Source of the DNA: Chara braunii
Lineage: Eukaryota; Streptophyta; Charophyceae; Charales; Characeae
Direction: 5' to 3'
Length of the DNA: 20,854 nucleotides
NCBI GenBank assembly: GCA_003427395.1
Contig: BFEA01000142.1
Span: 610,615 to 631,468 of the forward strand
Part shown: positions 1 to 9,021 of the stretch, piece after piece
Position numbering within the stretch: the stretch's first letter is position 1
How the letters are laid out: each line of letters opens with the position of its first letter
Position numbers and translations under genes: made by a program
The notes under the pieces: model-generated
The model's database searches: none
What the model saw: only the letters and a program-made list of their open reading frames with translations
Told to the model about the DNA's origin: nothing

Positions 1-19
1 GAGAGAGAGAGAGAAAGAA

Positions 20-84
<65 letters not shown>
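1..84. repeat. (GA)n microsatellite at the left edge
   Basis: The first 84 bases are almost pure GA dinucleotides with a few AAAG interruptions. The tract runs off the window, so its full length is unknown. It sits immediately before the first ATG region of the LINE, so it may be part of the 5' untranslated region or the insertion site. The sequence does not decide between these. Confidence 0.95.
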
Positions 85-88
<4 letters not shown>

Positions 89-568
89 CAGTTAGAGCGA
101 GTGAGAGACTAAGATGGAAAACAGACGAGGTACCAGAATGGTGGAACCGAACGGCAGAGAGGTAGTACCCTCAGGATCAAACCCAAGGAAGGAGGAAGTA
201 AACAAGGTTAAAAATTATGTCGAAAGATGTTACGACGAAGGTGTGTGCCCGTATGAGGAAAATCTCGGCATAGTAGTAGAGGATGAGGAGGGCAGGCGCT
301 TCGTGGTGAACGAAGCACTGAACAAAGTAAAAGAAGAACAGCTGAAAGAGCGATTAGTCATGGTAATTTTCCAGGGAAAAGCAAGAAACTTATCGGGGAT
401 GGTGACGGAAAAGTTAATTACAACATTCGAGGATGGGTCGACCACAAAGAGACTATTCCAACCGGAAACAAGGAGGGGAAAAGTCAAGTTCTAGGGTCAG
501 AATGTTGCATCCTACGTGGCCAAAGCCAAGGAGATCGCCACCTGGCTCATACAACGGAAGGAGCTAAA

Positions 569-630
569 GATCAAAATAGAGGGCAACAAAGAGTACTTAG
601 ATCAAAATAGAGGGCAACAAAGAGTACTTA
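569..630 (+). repeat. 31-bp perfect tandem duplication inside ORF1
   Basis: Positions 569-599 and 600-630 are identical (they begin GATCAAAATAGAGGGCAACA). Because 31 is not a multiple of three, the duplication shifts the reading frame. The frame before it (starting at 114) and the open frame after it (664-1446) are in phase once 31 bp is subtracted. The two copies have no differences, so the event is recent relative to the insertion, or it is an assembly error. Confidence 0.97.
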
Positions 631-663
631 GTTTCGTTCAAACCAAGACTCCCAAAACATGAG

Positions 664-990
664 ATGCAAGTACTCAAAATGCAGGAAACGAAAACAAGGT
701 TCTGGATAATGGCGCTGACAGTACTGCTAGACGCCTACTACTTCCTAGGCAGCGCAGTGGTGGGTCTGTTCGGGAAGATTCTAACAATGTACACTCTGGA
801 GTTCGACAAGGAACGACCAAAGCTAATAAATGTCAAAATAGACGTGCCGCCGGAATCCAGAGCAAGGATCGACGACTACTTGGTAATACAGTCACCGGAG
901 GGGGAGCATTGGAAAGTGGAAATCGTAACGCCGTACACAGACTGGTGTCGTAGATGTCGATGGTACTTCTGCACTGAGGACAACTGTCCT
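664..990 (+). other. ORF1 segment ending in a Cys-only zinc knuckle
   Basis: This open segment ends with Cys codons at 946, 955, 970 and 985, which gives CX2CX4CX4C. The spacing is exactly that of a retroviral-type CCHC zinc knuckle, with Cys in place of His. In plant LINE gag proteins a DUF4283-type domain is followed by a line rich in E, V and P and then a zinc knuckle. The preceding residues here (a hydrophobic stretch, then VKIDVPPESRARIDDY) match that layout in my judgement. The DUF4283 assignment is by layout and not by search. The knuckle should bind zinc and nucleic acid. Confidence 0.6.
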
Positions 991-1539
991 AAGTTCAGAC
1001 AATCGGAAGAAGGAAGACGGGGAAATGGAGAGAGACAAGGGAGACACAGGGAAAGATTCAGACAACACCTGGAAAGTCAAGGGCAAAATTCCCAAGGGGA
1101 AGGGTGGAGTGCCACTCGCAATCAGGTGGGGCGAAGGCCTGCTGAACCCAGTCAAGACCAGAGGAGAGGCGCATCCAGGGCAACGCTACCAGACAAAGGC
1201 TCAGAACGGAGCAAAGGGGGTGTCTTGGCAGGACAAAGGCCCAGGTGGTCAAAGGAGGCATCAAGGAGAACCTTGGAAGGAGGTGCAGAGGCACGAAGCA
1301 TACCACGAGAAGACCGTACGAACCACAGATCAATGGACAGATGGGAGAGGTCGCCAGTCAGCAACAACTATGGGAGGAGGAAGTGTACCAGAGGCAGCAG
1401 AGGTGGGGTGCGGATCAAGAACCGGAGCGCGATCGTTCCCTGCTAACACCCTGGATATCACGTGAAGATTGACCAACAGGCAACAGTACTGGCCACAACA
1501 GCCCGACTGAGTTAATGGGAGGCCCGTGGAGCGATATAG

Positions 1540-1755
1540 GCCCAGGCCGACCTATCGCACAATGGCAGGGGCCTCAACACAACCTGCAAGACGACAGAGT
1601 CAGGGGGGGTGATCCGAGCCGGTCCATCATGCAATGGCAGGGGCCACAACACAGCCTGCGGGGCGAAGCATTCAGGGCGGGTGATCAGAACCTGAGCATA
1701 CAGGCCCGCAATATGCAGCAGTTCCAAGTGGAACATCCGATGCCCAACTATTCGT
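1540..1755 (+). repeat. 72-bp in-frame tandem repeat encoding QWQGPQH units
   Basis: Two clear units (about 1540-1611 and 1612-1683) and a degenerate third share CAATGGCAGGGGCC followed by ACAACAC-like sequence. The period is 72 bp between the copies at 1561 and 1633. In frame 3 each unit encodes 24 residues with QWQGPQH at its centre, so the repeat keeps the frame. This is a low-complexity Gln-rich linker of ORF1. Confidence 0.85.
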
Positions 1756-2249
1756 CTGACAAGTACGATTGGAGGAATTTTGTCCCATAGGCTACAGGGA
1801 GAGGACCGTCACCGACTATCCCCCTCAGATGGGAAGAGAGAGGGGGCTCGATCAGAAGGACCCATAGAAGCAACAACAAGAGATGGGAATTGGGCAGGGA
1901 TGACTGTAGGAGAAACAGGGGCGACCCAACCCAACCGTGGAGACGCAATCCAGCAACCCAATTCCCAGGTATCAGAGAGGAAGAAGAGCACCAGGAAATT
2001 TAGACTCAACGAGAGAGGGGGGACGCTCAGGGAAGCTCCAAGAGGAAATGCACAAGACACCGGAGTCCTTGCAGTCAAGGATCAGGTGGGGCAGCGAGTG
2101 CTGCGAAGAGGATCTGAGAGATAACTACAAGTCAAACGAGTCTTCATCCATGGAGAGTTCAACAGGTTTGGGGCCCAGTAGAAAGAAGGCGCCAGGGAGC
2201 AGCAGGAGAAGAGGACCAGACAAAAGCCAGAGGACAGCCGCTCTGGAAC

Positions 2250-2614
2250 GGAACCAGATGGAAACAGTGGAGAGGTGCCTGGTCCCAATTCTGTGCACGA
2301 GTTCGGAAGAGGGAGCGAGCTTCTTATCGCTTGCAAACGTGGAAGGAACGCCTCAGATTCCGTCTAAGGTCATAGATAGCACCCCTTCGCCTGCTATCAT
2401 CATGGAAGTAGTAAGGGAGCTATACGGGTTCCATGTCCCGGTGAGACTCATTCCACGCTCCATAATGGCTCAAGTAATCGTAGAAACAGTTCAAGGATAC
2501 AACAAACTGTATTTCCCGATCCTAGACGCTCGCATACCACCAGAAGTTGTACCCACTCTTGATCAGACAGGTGTAAGAAGGTTCAAGGTAGATCTGTTAA
2601 GGGAGAGAAACTGA
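2250..2614 (+). other. ORF1 C-terminal segment, unrecognised
   Basis: This open frame holds a protein-like stretch with alternating hydrophobic and charged residues, including KVIDSTPSPAIIMEVV and YNKLYFPILDARIPPEVV. It ends at TGA 2612-2614. The same frame then stays open to TGA 2740-2742. Its composition differs from the basic, Gln- and Gly-rich section before it, which suggests a folded domain. I do not recognise the family. Its place just ahead of ORF2 and in the same strand makes it part of ORF1. Confidence 0.5.
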
Positions 2615-2891
2615 CACGAACTCGAGAGCATCCAGATAATACCAGGGGTGTCTTCAATGGTGCTAGTAAACGCTAACGAGAAGTTGTTGGCGGACGAGAA
2701 CTTTCTCTCTAGCTTCCTTGTCAATAGTTTAACAGAAGACTGAAGGTCGTCATCTTGAGCGAGCTCCTCGAGAGAAGCCTCGAAGACGGCATTGCGGAGT
2801 TCGAGCAGAACTGTCCAACGGTCCTCGTCTCACAGAGGGTCACTTCAAGTCCCAACCCGTATCCAAGATCAAGCGGGGCAAGCAGCAAAAA

Positions 2892-3626
2892 ATGGACAAA
2901 CTTAGAGCAGCCACGTAGAACGTGCGGGGCCTCAGAGACACAAACGGAAGACTGAAGTGGTGAAGATTGAAGTCTTGGCTACACGAATGGAAAGTGAACT
3001 GTGTACTGCTACAAGAAACCAAGCTCAACGAAGACAAGCTGAAGGACTTTGCTACGTGGTGGGACGGCCCGCAAGTGTGGGCACCGACTCAGGGGACGCG
3101 AGGAGGGGTAGGGATTCTTCTGCACAGAGATCCACAGGTGGTAGTCATTGACGCGGAAGCTGACCTGTGGGGGAGATGGGCGTGGTTAAAAGTTGAGATA
3201 GGAGGGGAAGTCTAGGTACTCACGACAGTATACGCCCCAACGGTGGTGAACGAGAGAGCAAAACTTTTCGCCAGGCTAAAGACCCATGTGCCTACAGTAG
3301 ACAAGTTGCTGCTGGCCGGGGACAGGAACGTCTTATTGGACGAAGCATTACGTCCGAACTCTGCCTCAATCGACCGCAGGGATGTACGAGCATTACTGGA
3401 CTTTTTCGCAGAACTGTCACTGACCGATCCCTTCCCTATTCTCAATCTGAACGATCCAGGTTATTCCTGGTTCGCAAACCTCCACAAGGACAGGCAGGAC
3501 ATCACAAGGAGATGTTTGGACTACTTTCTACTTAGTGAACCAGTGATGGAGAGGATAACTGTGGTCAAACAGGTCTGTCACCCGATGTCGGATCACAAAC
3601 CGGTGGTGACAGATATACGCTTAAGG
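2892..3626 (+). other. ORF2 endonuclease domain (AP endonuclease-like)
   Basis: This domain makes the first-strand nick at the insertion site. Visible motifs in order are ATxNVRGL, where x is TAG at 2916 in place of the usual Trp, then QETKL with the metal-binding Glu, GGVGILLH, TVYAPT, and LAGDRNVLLDE, in which the Asp and Asn of the GDxN motif are kept. They are followed by LDYFLL and SDHKPV, with Asp 3591-3593 and His 3594-3596 in the catalytic SDH motif. Three stop codons fall inside the domain. Apart from them, all active-site residues I can place are present. Confidence 0.9.
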
Positions 3627-4299
3627 GTCGAAGTAGAGAGGGGGAGAGGATTCTTCCTCTTGAACAGTCACGTTCTCGAGGACCTAGGCATTAAGGAATG
3701 GGTGAAATCCCACATGATGGAGAGTTGGAAGGACGCACGCCGGTACTTCGAATCGGCGGCACAATGGTTGGATGAAGGATTGACAATCATCTCTAAAATT
3801 TTGGATGACTGTTCACGGATTCTAGCAAGGGCAAGAAATGGAAAGGAGGCTGAGTATATCAGGAGGATTGAAGAGGCGGAGGAGAAGATGGAAGGACACC
3901 CCATCTCAGCAAGGGTATGGGCTGCTAAGCGGGGAAGGAGAATGGTCGAATGGGACGGACTGCAGGAAGACAAACAGCGAAGGTGGTCAGAAATCCTGCA
4001 AGAGAAGGGCAATGAAACGAACGACAAAATGAGCAAGGAAACGTTTCAGAAACTTCAACCAAGACGGGTGCAACAGCAAATGATCGAACTAAAACACCCG
4101 TTTGACGTGGCGGCCCCCACAACCTGTTCTGCAGCGGGTATGCTTCAATACACGAACTTGTATTACGCGGACATCCTCACGATCAAACGCCCGAACGAGG
4201 ACGTAGACACAGATCTATCGCTACAGTCAGACATGTGGGCAAACACCACGGTAAAGCTCAACACAACAGCTGTGTTGGACTTGGACAGATCGGTCACCC

Positions 4300-5290
4300 T
4301 CGAAGAGCTCACACAAACTATGAAATCGATGGCGAAAGGTAAATCTCCCGGGATTGACGGGCTAATTGTGGACTTTTATTCCACAAACTGGGAGGCTCTC
4401 GGCCCTCTGCTGGTGGAGCTATACAATGAGGTGTTGGTAGGGGGTAAGCTGGGTAAAGGGATGACGCACAGAGTTATCACGGTCCTGTTCAAGAAGGGTG
4501 ACAAATCGGACGTCAGAAACTGGCGCCCGATCTCCTTCTTGAACGTCTCATATAAGATTCTAGCTAAATCCCTAACTCGCAGACTATCCAAGTATCTGCT
4601 AGAGTTGGTGGAAAGAGATTAGGGGGCGTTCGTACAAGGCAGATCGATTCTCAGCAACATAGTCACCGCCATCGAGACTCTGGAAATCGATCAGACGGGA
4701 GGGTTAGACATGGTTGTTCTCCTGTTGGATCTGGAGAAAGCTTACGACAAGGTCGGTTGGACTTTAGTCCTGACCACCCTCAAGAGGATGGGTTTTGGAA
4801 CCAGTTTCTGCTCATGGATCACGGCAATGTACACTTTCTCCTCATCTGTGGTCATGATCAACGGCCACCTCTCATCTCCCTTTAAGCTCTTGCGATCACT
4901 TAGACAGGGTTGCCCGCTCGCTCTGCTGGTGTTCGTGCTGCAGCTGGAAGTACTGCTTAACAGGATTAGAAGGAACCCGGACATCCAAGGTCTACAGCTG
5001 CACGGGGAGGAGGAATGCAGGGTAAAGCCGCTGGCAGATGACCTCTTTGCAGTTAGTGAAAACACAGTTATCTCCCTCTCGGCTATGAAAGAAGTTCTTG
5101 CAGACTATTCGACGCTCTCGGAAGCCTCAGTTAACTGGAGAAAATCCACCTACCTGCTGCCAACCCAGTTCTCGCTCAAGGTGAAATGGGGGATGAAACG
5201 GGTAGAGAGAGGTGAAGAGGAGAGATTCCTGGGAGTGCTAATAAGCTTCCAAGTAGAAATGTCGATACAAGGCTCGTTGCTGCAGCAGCG
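4300..5290 (+). other. ORF2 reverse transcriptase domain
   Basis: This domain is an RNA-directed DNA polymerase. It shows GKSPGIDG at 4338, LFKKGDKSDVRNWRPISFLN, FVQGRSI just after the stop at 4620, and motif A LLLDLEKAYDKV with the catalytic Asp at 4728-4730. RQGCPL follows at 4902, and the catalytic box reads LADD at 5031-5042, where LINEs usually have FADD or YADD. The last two Asp needed for catalysis are kept. The thumb region follows up to the TGA at 5325, which sits in a position usually occupied by Trp before LSLxGR. Confidence 0.93.
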
Positions 5291-6600
5291 CATTGCGGCA
5301 AGACTCAGGTTGTGGGGAACGGCGTGACACTTGTCGCTCGTAGGAAGGGTCCTAGTGGCTAATGTGGCTTTGTTTTCTATCCTTCGGTTTGTAACCGCGG
5401 TAAGAGAACTGACGGCGGGAGTGGTGAAAGCAATGAGGAGGTTAGTGGCGAGGTTCTTGTGGAAACCAAGGGCTCAATCAGCGGAGGGTTTCATCTCCAA
5501 ACTGGCCTTCGACACATTAACGTTGTCAAGGACGAAGGGGGGTCTGGGTCTGGTTGACCCAGCCCGCAAGAACCAGGCGCAGTTGCGTGGATGGTTAGCC
5601 AAAGTGGCCAATTCAAGCAGCCGGGACCAGTGGATAGTTATAGCGGAACAGATCCTGATGAACGAATGGGGTCTGAGCAGACCAAAGGACGTGTGGACCT
5701 GCTTTCTTTTACCGTCCTTCAAGAAGAGAAAACTCAAGTCAAGTTTCCGGGAAGCAATCCGGAAGGCATGGAAGCAGCACCTGCCGGACAGCCAACGGCC
5801 GCCTACCACAAGGGATGAGGTTCTGGATCAGCTAATATTCGATAACACATAAATTTTGGATCAGTCAGGCAGCGTGCTGCTAGCAAACGGTTCCCGTGGC
5901 TCCTTTGGTCGAGCTTGGGTCCAACGGGGCATCGTAAAGCTGGAGGATCTGTGGTCGAGAAGCTTGGGAAGCTGGAAACCCATATCCGAAGTTAAGGAAA
6001 CATGGAGAGGACTCCAAAGAGTGGAAGAACACTGGAGAACAGTGGTGAACTCTGTCCTGTCGGAGTGGTCGGATATGCTAGGTCCGGAAGGGGTGGACCC
6101 AGTGGGAACATGGTATATCTCGAGCTCGGAGACTCAGGGCGATGTCGTATGAAAGGTGAAGGAAGTCCTTCCTAGCGGCTTCAGGAGGATAGAAAGATGG
6201 AGAAGGGTAGGTCCCTGCAACAACCTGGAGAGGCTGGAATAGGTGACACTGAGAGCCTGGGACAACCCAACTCAGGTCAGGGTAGTGGAGAAAAAAAAGA
6301 CGCCCACAGACAAGTCAGGCCCCGATCTGGGTGGGCGGTACCCCGCTGCGCCAACTGAGAATGGATCCCACTGCTTGGAGCTGGCCTCCCAATGCAGACG
6401 AGGACTCGCCCCTGAGTCTTCTTGATTACACAGTGTCACAAGGTTATCAGCGCTCGGCCCCCAGCCGCAAAGACCCTGCCCAGATTGCGGTATCCAGATG
6501 GCAGGCAGTGTGAACGGAAGACCTGTAGCAAGCACGAGCCGACTTTGAGCGACTATGGGGTACCCTCATAGTCCTACCGAATGGAAAACAGGTTAGCCTA

Positions 6601-7179
6601 TTGTGGATGTTGTCCCTGCCAGTCACACCATCAACAATCTGGCTAAGAAGCAGAGGTATGGAAGTAGATCTGGTTTGCTCGAGGTGTAGATGGCCATTCG
6701 AATCCACCAGACATCTATGGTGGGAATGCCCAACATCCAAACGAGTGTGGAAATGGTGGTCGCACCACTGGACAAAATTCGGGGATCAGTCGGTGGTAGT
6801 ATGGGATGAGAGATGGGTGCTGTTGGGTTTCCTACCGACTACCTTGAAAGTACATAGAGGATGGGGGTACGTAGCTCACATTGTCAGAGGTCTTATCTGC
6901 AAAGTTATCTGGAAAGACAGAAACAGAGCACAGTTTCTGAATAAACCCCTATCGAACAGAGAAACGAAGTGCTTTATGAAGCAGGGGCTGAAACAGGTCA
7001 TCTGGGTGGACTGGAGGCAGAAAGCGAAAGGGGGCAAAGGATCTGGAAGACAATTGAAGTGGTTCACGAGAACCTGGGCAAGGAGTCAGAAGTTGGCAGT
7101 TGTTCAGGCAAGCAAGAGATTTACTATATCTCGCTGGATACTGGAGATAGACAACCCGACCCTGGGGAATGACAGGTAG
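6601..7179 (+). other. ORF2 C-terminal zinc-binding region (zf-RVT type)
   Basis: Cys codons at 6676 and 6685, His at 6712 and Cys at 6727 give CX2CX8HX4C within CSRCRWPFESTRHLWWECP. This is the zinc-binding region that follows the reverse transcriptase in plant LINEs. It is followed by WKWW, a WKDRNRAQF motif and a basic tail ending at TAG 7177-7179. The region is open for 192 codons with no stop. Its function is probably RNA or target binding. Confidence 0.88.
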
Positions 7180-7591
7180 ACCAGATGATTTAGGAGTAGA
7201 CGGTAGCAGTTGTTAAGTTAGTAAGGCTAGTCACCAGGGCACTCAGTGGGGAAGGGCCACGGTAGGTCGGTATTAAAAGTAGAGTACCGGGTCCAGGTCG
7301 TCTGGGCCGTGATAGTCCCTGGCTCCAGGCTAGTAAGAGAAAGCTAGCAGATTTAGAAGAATACCTGCATTGGAACTTGAAGTACTGAAGTCAGCCGATT
7401 TGCATGCACAGGACAGATATGGAACTGTTTATTGGTAAGGTTAAGGATGCAGTAGGACTTGGAACTCAGTAATCTCGAGTTCTGCAGATAAACGCTTGTA
7501 AGCTAAGCTGACTGATGCTGTCAGTATCCCGGGTTGAATTGTGATGTCCCCGACCTCTATTGAATTTTTTAATTTAAGGAAAGGAGACGCT

Positions 7592-7632
<41 letters not shown>
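7180..7632 (+). other. LINE 3' untranslated region and poly(A) tail
   Basis: After the ORF2 stop there are about 415 bp with no supported coding sequence, then 37 consecutive A at 7596-7632. The A tract marks the 3' end of the reverse-transcribed RNA. I see no clear AATAAA signal within the last 40 bases before the tail. Confidence 0.85.
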
Positions 7633-7633
<1 letters not shown>

Positions 7634-7637
<4 letters not shown>

Positions 7638-7940
7638 GGCGTCCGGTTTCGACAAGTCCTGGCCAGTACCCAAACTTTCAGGAGGTTGAGGCCGACGTTG
7701 ATCAATCTGATTGGTGGCCATAGTTTCGTTTTGGCCTCCTGAAAAGTCGGAGGCCAAGTATTTTCGAACCGACAAAGGTACCAGTACTTTGACGTCTGGT
7801 TTCGACAAGTCCTGGCAAGTACCCGAACTTTCAGGAGGTCGAGCCCGACGTTGATCAATCTGATCGGTGGCCGTCATTTCATTTCGGCCTCCTAAAAGGT
7901 CGGAGGCCGAGTATTTTCGAACCGACAAAGGTACTGGTGG
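7634..7940. repeat. Two tandem copies of a 153-bp unit
   Basis: The unit 7634-7786 is repeated at 7787-7940 with about 17 differences by eye. Each unit begins with CTTTGRCGTCYGGTTTCGAC and ends with TTTTCGAACCGACAAAGGTA, which is roughly its inverse. Each also contains a GGCCTCC...GGAGGCC inverted repeat. The unit could therefore be a foldback element or a satellite monomer. The pair starts directly after the LINE poly(A) tail. Since 153 is a multiple of three, one minus-strand frame stays open through both copies (51 residues per unit), but I do not recognise the peptide. Confidence 0.85.
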
Positions 7941-8386
7941 TTTAAGCCCAACCAATTCAATTACCTGTCAAATCTAGACAGGACGGTCTTTCAGGTCTTT
8001 TTTATTGTCATTATAGTATTACGGGGAACCCTGTAGCAGCCACATCCGTGCTCAAGCCTCCAACAAGGGAACATGCGGGAGCTGCACCCACCAGCAGGTG
8101 CGATACCTGCTACAGCAGGTGGGCAACTTGAATACCGGCCAGGGGTCAGCCGGTAGCATCAAAACAGAGCTTCTTCGATGGGCCAGTCACTTTGCCTCCC
8201 CTCCGGTCCCCTCCCCCTATGAACATCAGCAGTGTCTGCTCAATGCCACTCGGGGGGACCAACAACATATCTCTAGGTGGCGGGCACCAAGCTTGCCCAA
8301 GAAAGTGCATGAGGCCAATGGGGATTGAACCCAAGACCTCCGGAATGCCACTTGCGTGCCTTATCAACTGAGCTAGGCCGCTGGAT
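7941..8386 (-). mobile_element. tRNA-derived SINE, copy 1
   Basis: On the minus strand the element begins near 8386 with a tRNA-like head. The A box (TAGCTCAGTTGAT) lies at 8363-8375 and the B box (GGTTCAATCC) at 8323-8332. These are the internal RNA polymerase III promoter elements. A body of about 300 bp follows, including an AGCAGGT/ACCTGCT hairpin and a GGGGTTCCCCGTAATA motif, and the 3' end reads GGTTGGGCTTAAA at 7941. SINEs encode no protein and rely on a partner LINE. The parent tRNA cannot be told. It closely matches copy 2 over its whole length. Confidence 0.88.
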
Positions 8387-8580
8387 TTTTCTCTTTTTCT
8401 TGTGCTCGTTCGGAGTTCGTTTTCTTTCTTTCTTTTTCTTTTTATCATTATTATTATTAATTTTTTTTTTTAAAGGCTAATTTTTAACTCGGCTGGCAAA
8501 TGAGACAAATCGCCCCAACAAAATAACTCGGCTGGCAGTGATTTTTTTGATTATTTTTTTTAATAATACATGCTAATTCA
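8387..8580. other. AT-rich spacer between SINE copies
   Basis: This stretch is rich in T tracts, TTTC and ATT repeats. It contains the phrase AACTCGGCTGGCA twice (about 8487 and 8526). No gene is seen. It may be the target sequence into which the flanking SINEs inserted. Confidence 0.6.
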
Positions 8581-9021
8581 TTTAAGCCCAACCAATTCAA
8601 TTACTTGTCAAATCTGGACAGGACGACCTTTCAGACCTTTTTTTATTGTCATTATAGTATTACGGGGAACCCCGTAGCAGCCACATCCGTGCTCAAGCCT
8701 CCAACGAGGGAACATGCGGGAGCTGCACCCACCAGCAGGTGCGATACTTGCTACAGCAGGTGGGCGATATCAGCCAGGGGTCAGCTGGTAGCATCATGAC
8801 CGAGCTTCTTCGATGGGCCAGTCACTGTGCCTCCCTTCCGGTCCCCTCCCCTTATGAACATCACCAGTCTCTGCTCAATGCCACTCGGGAGGACCAACGA
8901 CATATCTCTAGGTGGCGGGCACCAAGCTTGCCCAGGAAGGTGCATGAGGCCAATGAGGATTGAACCCAAGACCTCCTGAACGCCACTTGTGTGCCTTACC
9001 AACTGAGCTAGGCCACTGGAT
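8581..9021 (-). mobile_element. tRNA-derived SINE, copy 2
   Basis: This is the same family and orientation as copy 1, alike from the 3' end (TTTAAGCCCAACCAATTCAA on the plus strand at 8581) to the tRNA head ending at 9021. The A box on the minus strand reads TAGCTCAGTTGGT and the B box reads GGTTCAATCC, both good matches to the polymerase III consensus. Its head abuts the 3' end of copy 3 with no obvious spacer. Confidence 0.88.

Larger units (their letters stand above)
114..2742 (+). pseudogene. LINE ORF1 (gag-like, RNA-binding), disrupted
   Basis: This is the first ORF of the LINE, expected to encode a nucleic-acid-binding protein that packages the element RNA. The chosen start is the first ATG after the GA tract (114). 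The frame opens at 114, meets a TAG at 492-494, and is shifted at 569-630 by a 31-bp tandem duplication. It continues at 664 in the frame that would be in phase without the duplication. After the zinc knuckle (946-987) the coding frame is unclear. A Gln-rich repeat section (1540-1755) is open in frame 3, and a hydrophobic, better conserved-looking section (about 2250-2614) is open in frame 2. Then a TGA, a further open stretch and TGA 2740-2742 occur before ORF2. At least three frame changes are needed, so this is a pseudogene. I do not recognise the 2250-2614 section. The limits of ORF1 are inferred. Confidence 0.75.
2892..7179 (+). pseudogene. LINE ORF2 polyprotein (endonuclease-reverse transcriptase), disrupted
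   Basis: ORF2 would nick target DNA and copy the element RNA into it. The start chosen is ATG 2892, eight codons before the endonuclease motif ATxNVRGL. One frame runs from 2892 to about 6290 and is broken only by single stop codons at 2916 (TAG), 2961 (TGA), 3213 (TAG), 4620 (TAG), 5325 (TGA), 5850 (TAA), 6150 (TGA) and 6240 (TAG). A shift to the next frame lies near the run of eight A at 6291-6298. The new frame continues through stops at 6511 (TGA) and 6526 (TAG) to the final TAG at 7177-7179. Most of these stops can be explained by one C-to-T or G-to-A change from Trp, Arg or Gln codons. The frame is about 1,430 codons long, usual for plant LINEs with a C-terminal zinc region. All three stop codons occur, so recoding of one codon is not a good explanation. 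Confidence 0.92.
85..7632 (+). mobile_element. Nearly full-length LINE (non-LTR retrotransposon, plant L1-like), decayed
   Basis: This is an autonomous retrotransposon that would move by target-primed reverse transcription. It shows ORF1 (114-2742), ORF2 (2892-7179), a 3' untranslated region of about 415 bp and a run of 37 A at 7596-7632 that marks the 3' end. The order endonuclease, reverse transcriptase, C-terminal zinc-binding region is that of L1-like plant LINEs. The 5' boundary is uncertain because GA repeats occupy the window edge, so no target-site duplication can be paired. Both ORFs are interrupted, so this copy cannot mobilise itself. The completeness and the long uninterrupted A tail suggest that it is not ancient. 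The alternative that the broken frames are host exons is unlikely, because one frame runs through endonuclease and reverse transcriptase motifs for more than 3 kb. Confidence 0.93.

Noticed and set aside
2892-6290. Stop-codon reassignment or readthrough in ORF2
   Set aside because: TAG, TGA and TAA all occur within the frame, and motif positions suggest three different original residues. Simple decay explains this better.
7569-7955. Minus-strand coding gene across the 153-bp repeats
   Set aside because: The frame continues into the LINE poly(A) tail as poly-Phe, so it is not bounded like a gene. No homology is recognised.
8323-8386. Functional tRNA gene at the SINE heads
   Set aside because: The A and B boxes are good, but the acceptor stem does not close properly, and the same head recurs with a 300-bp body in three copies, which marks a SINE.
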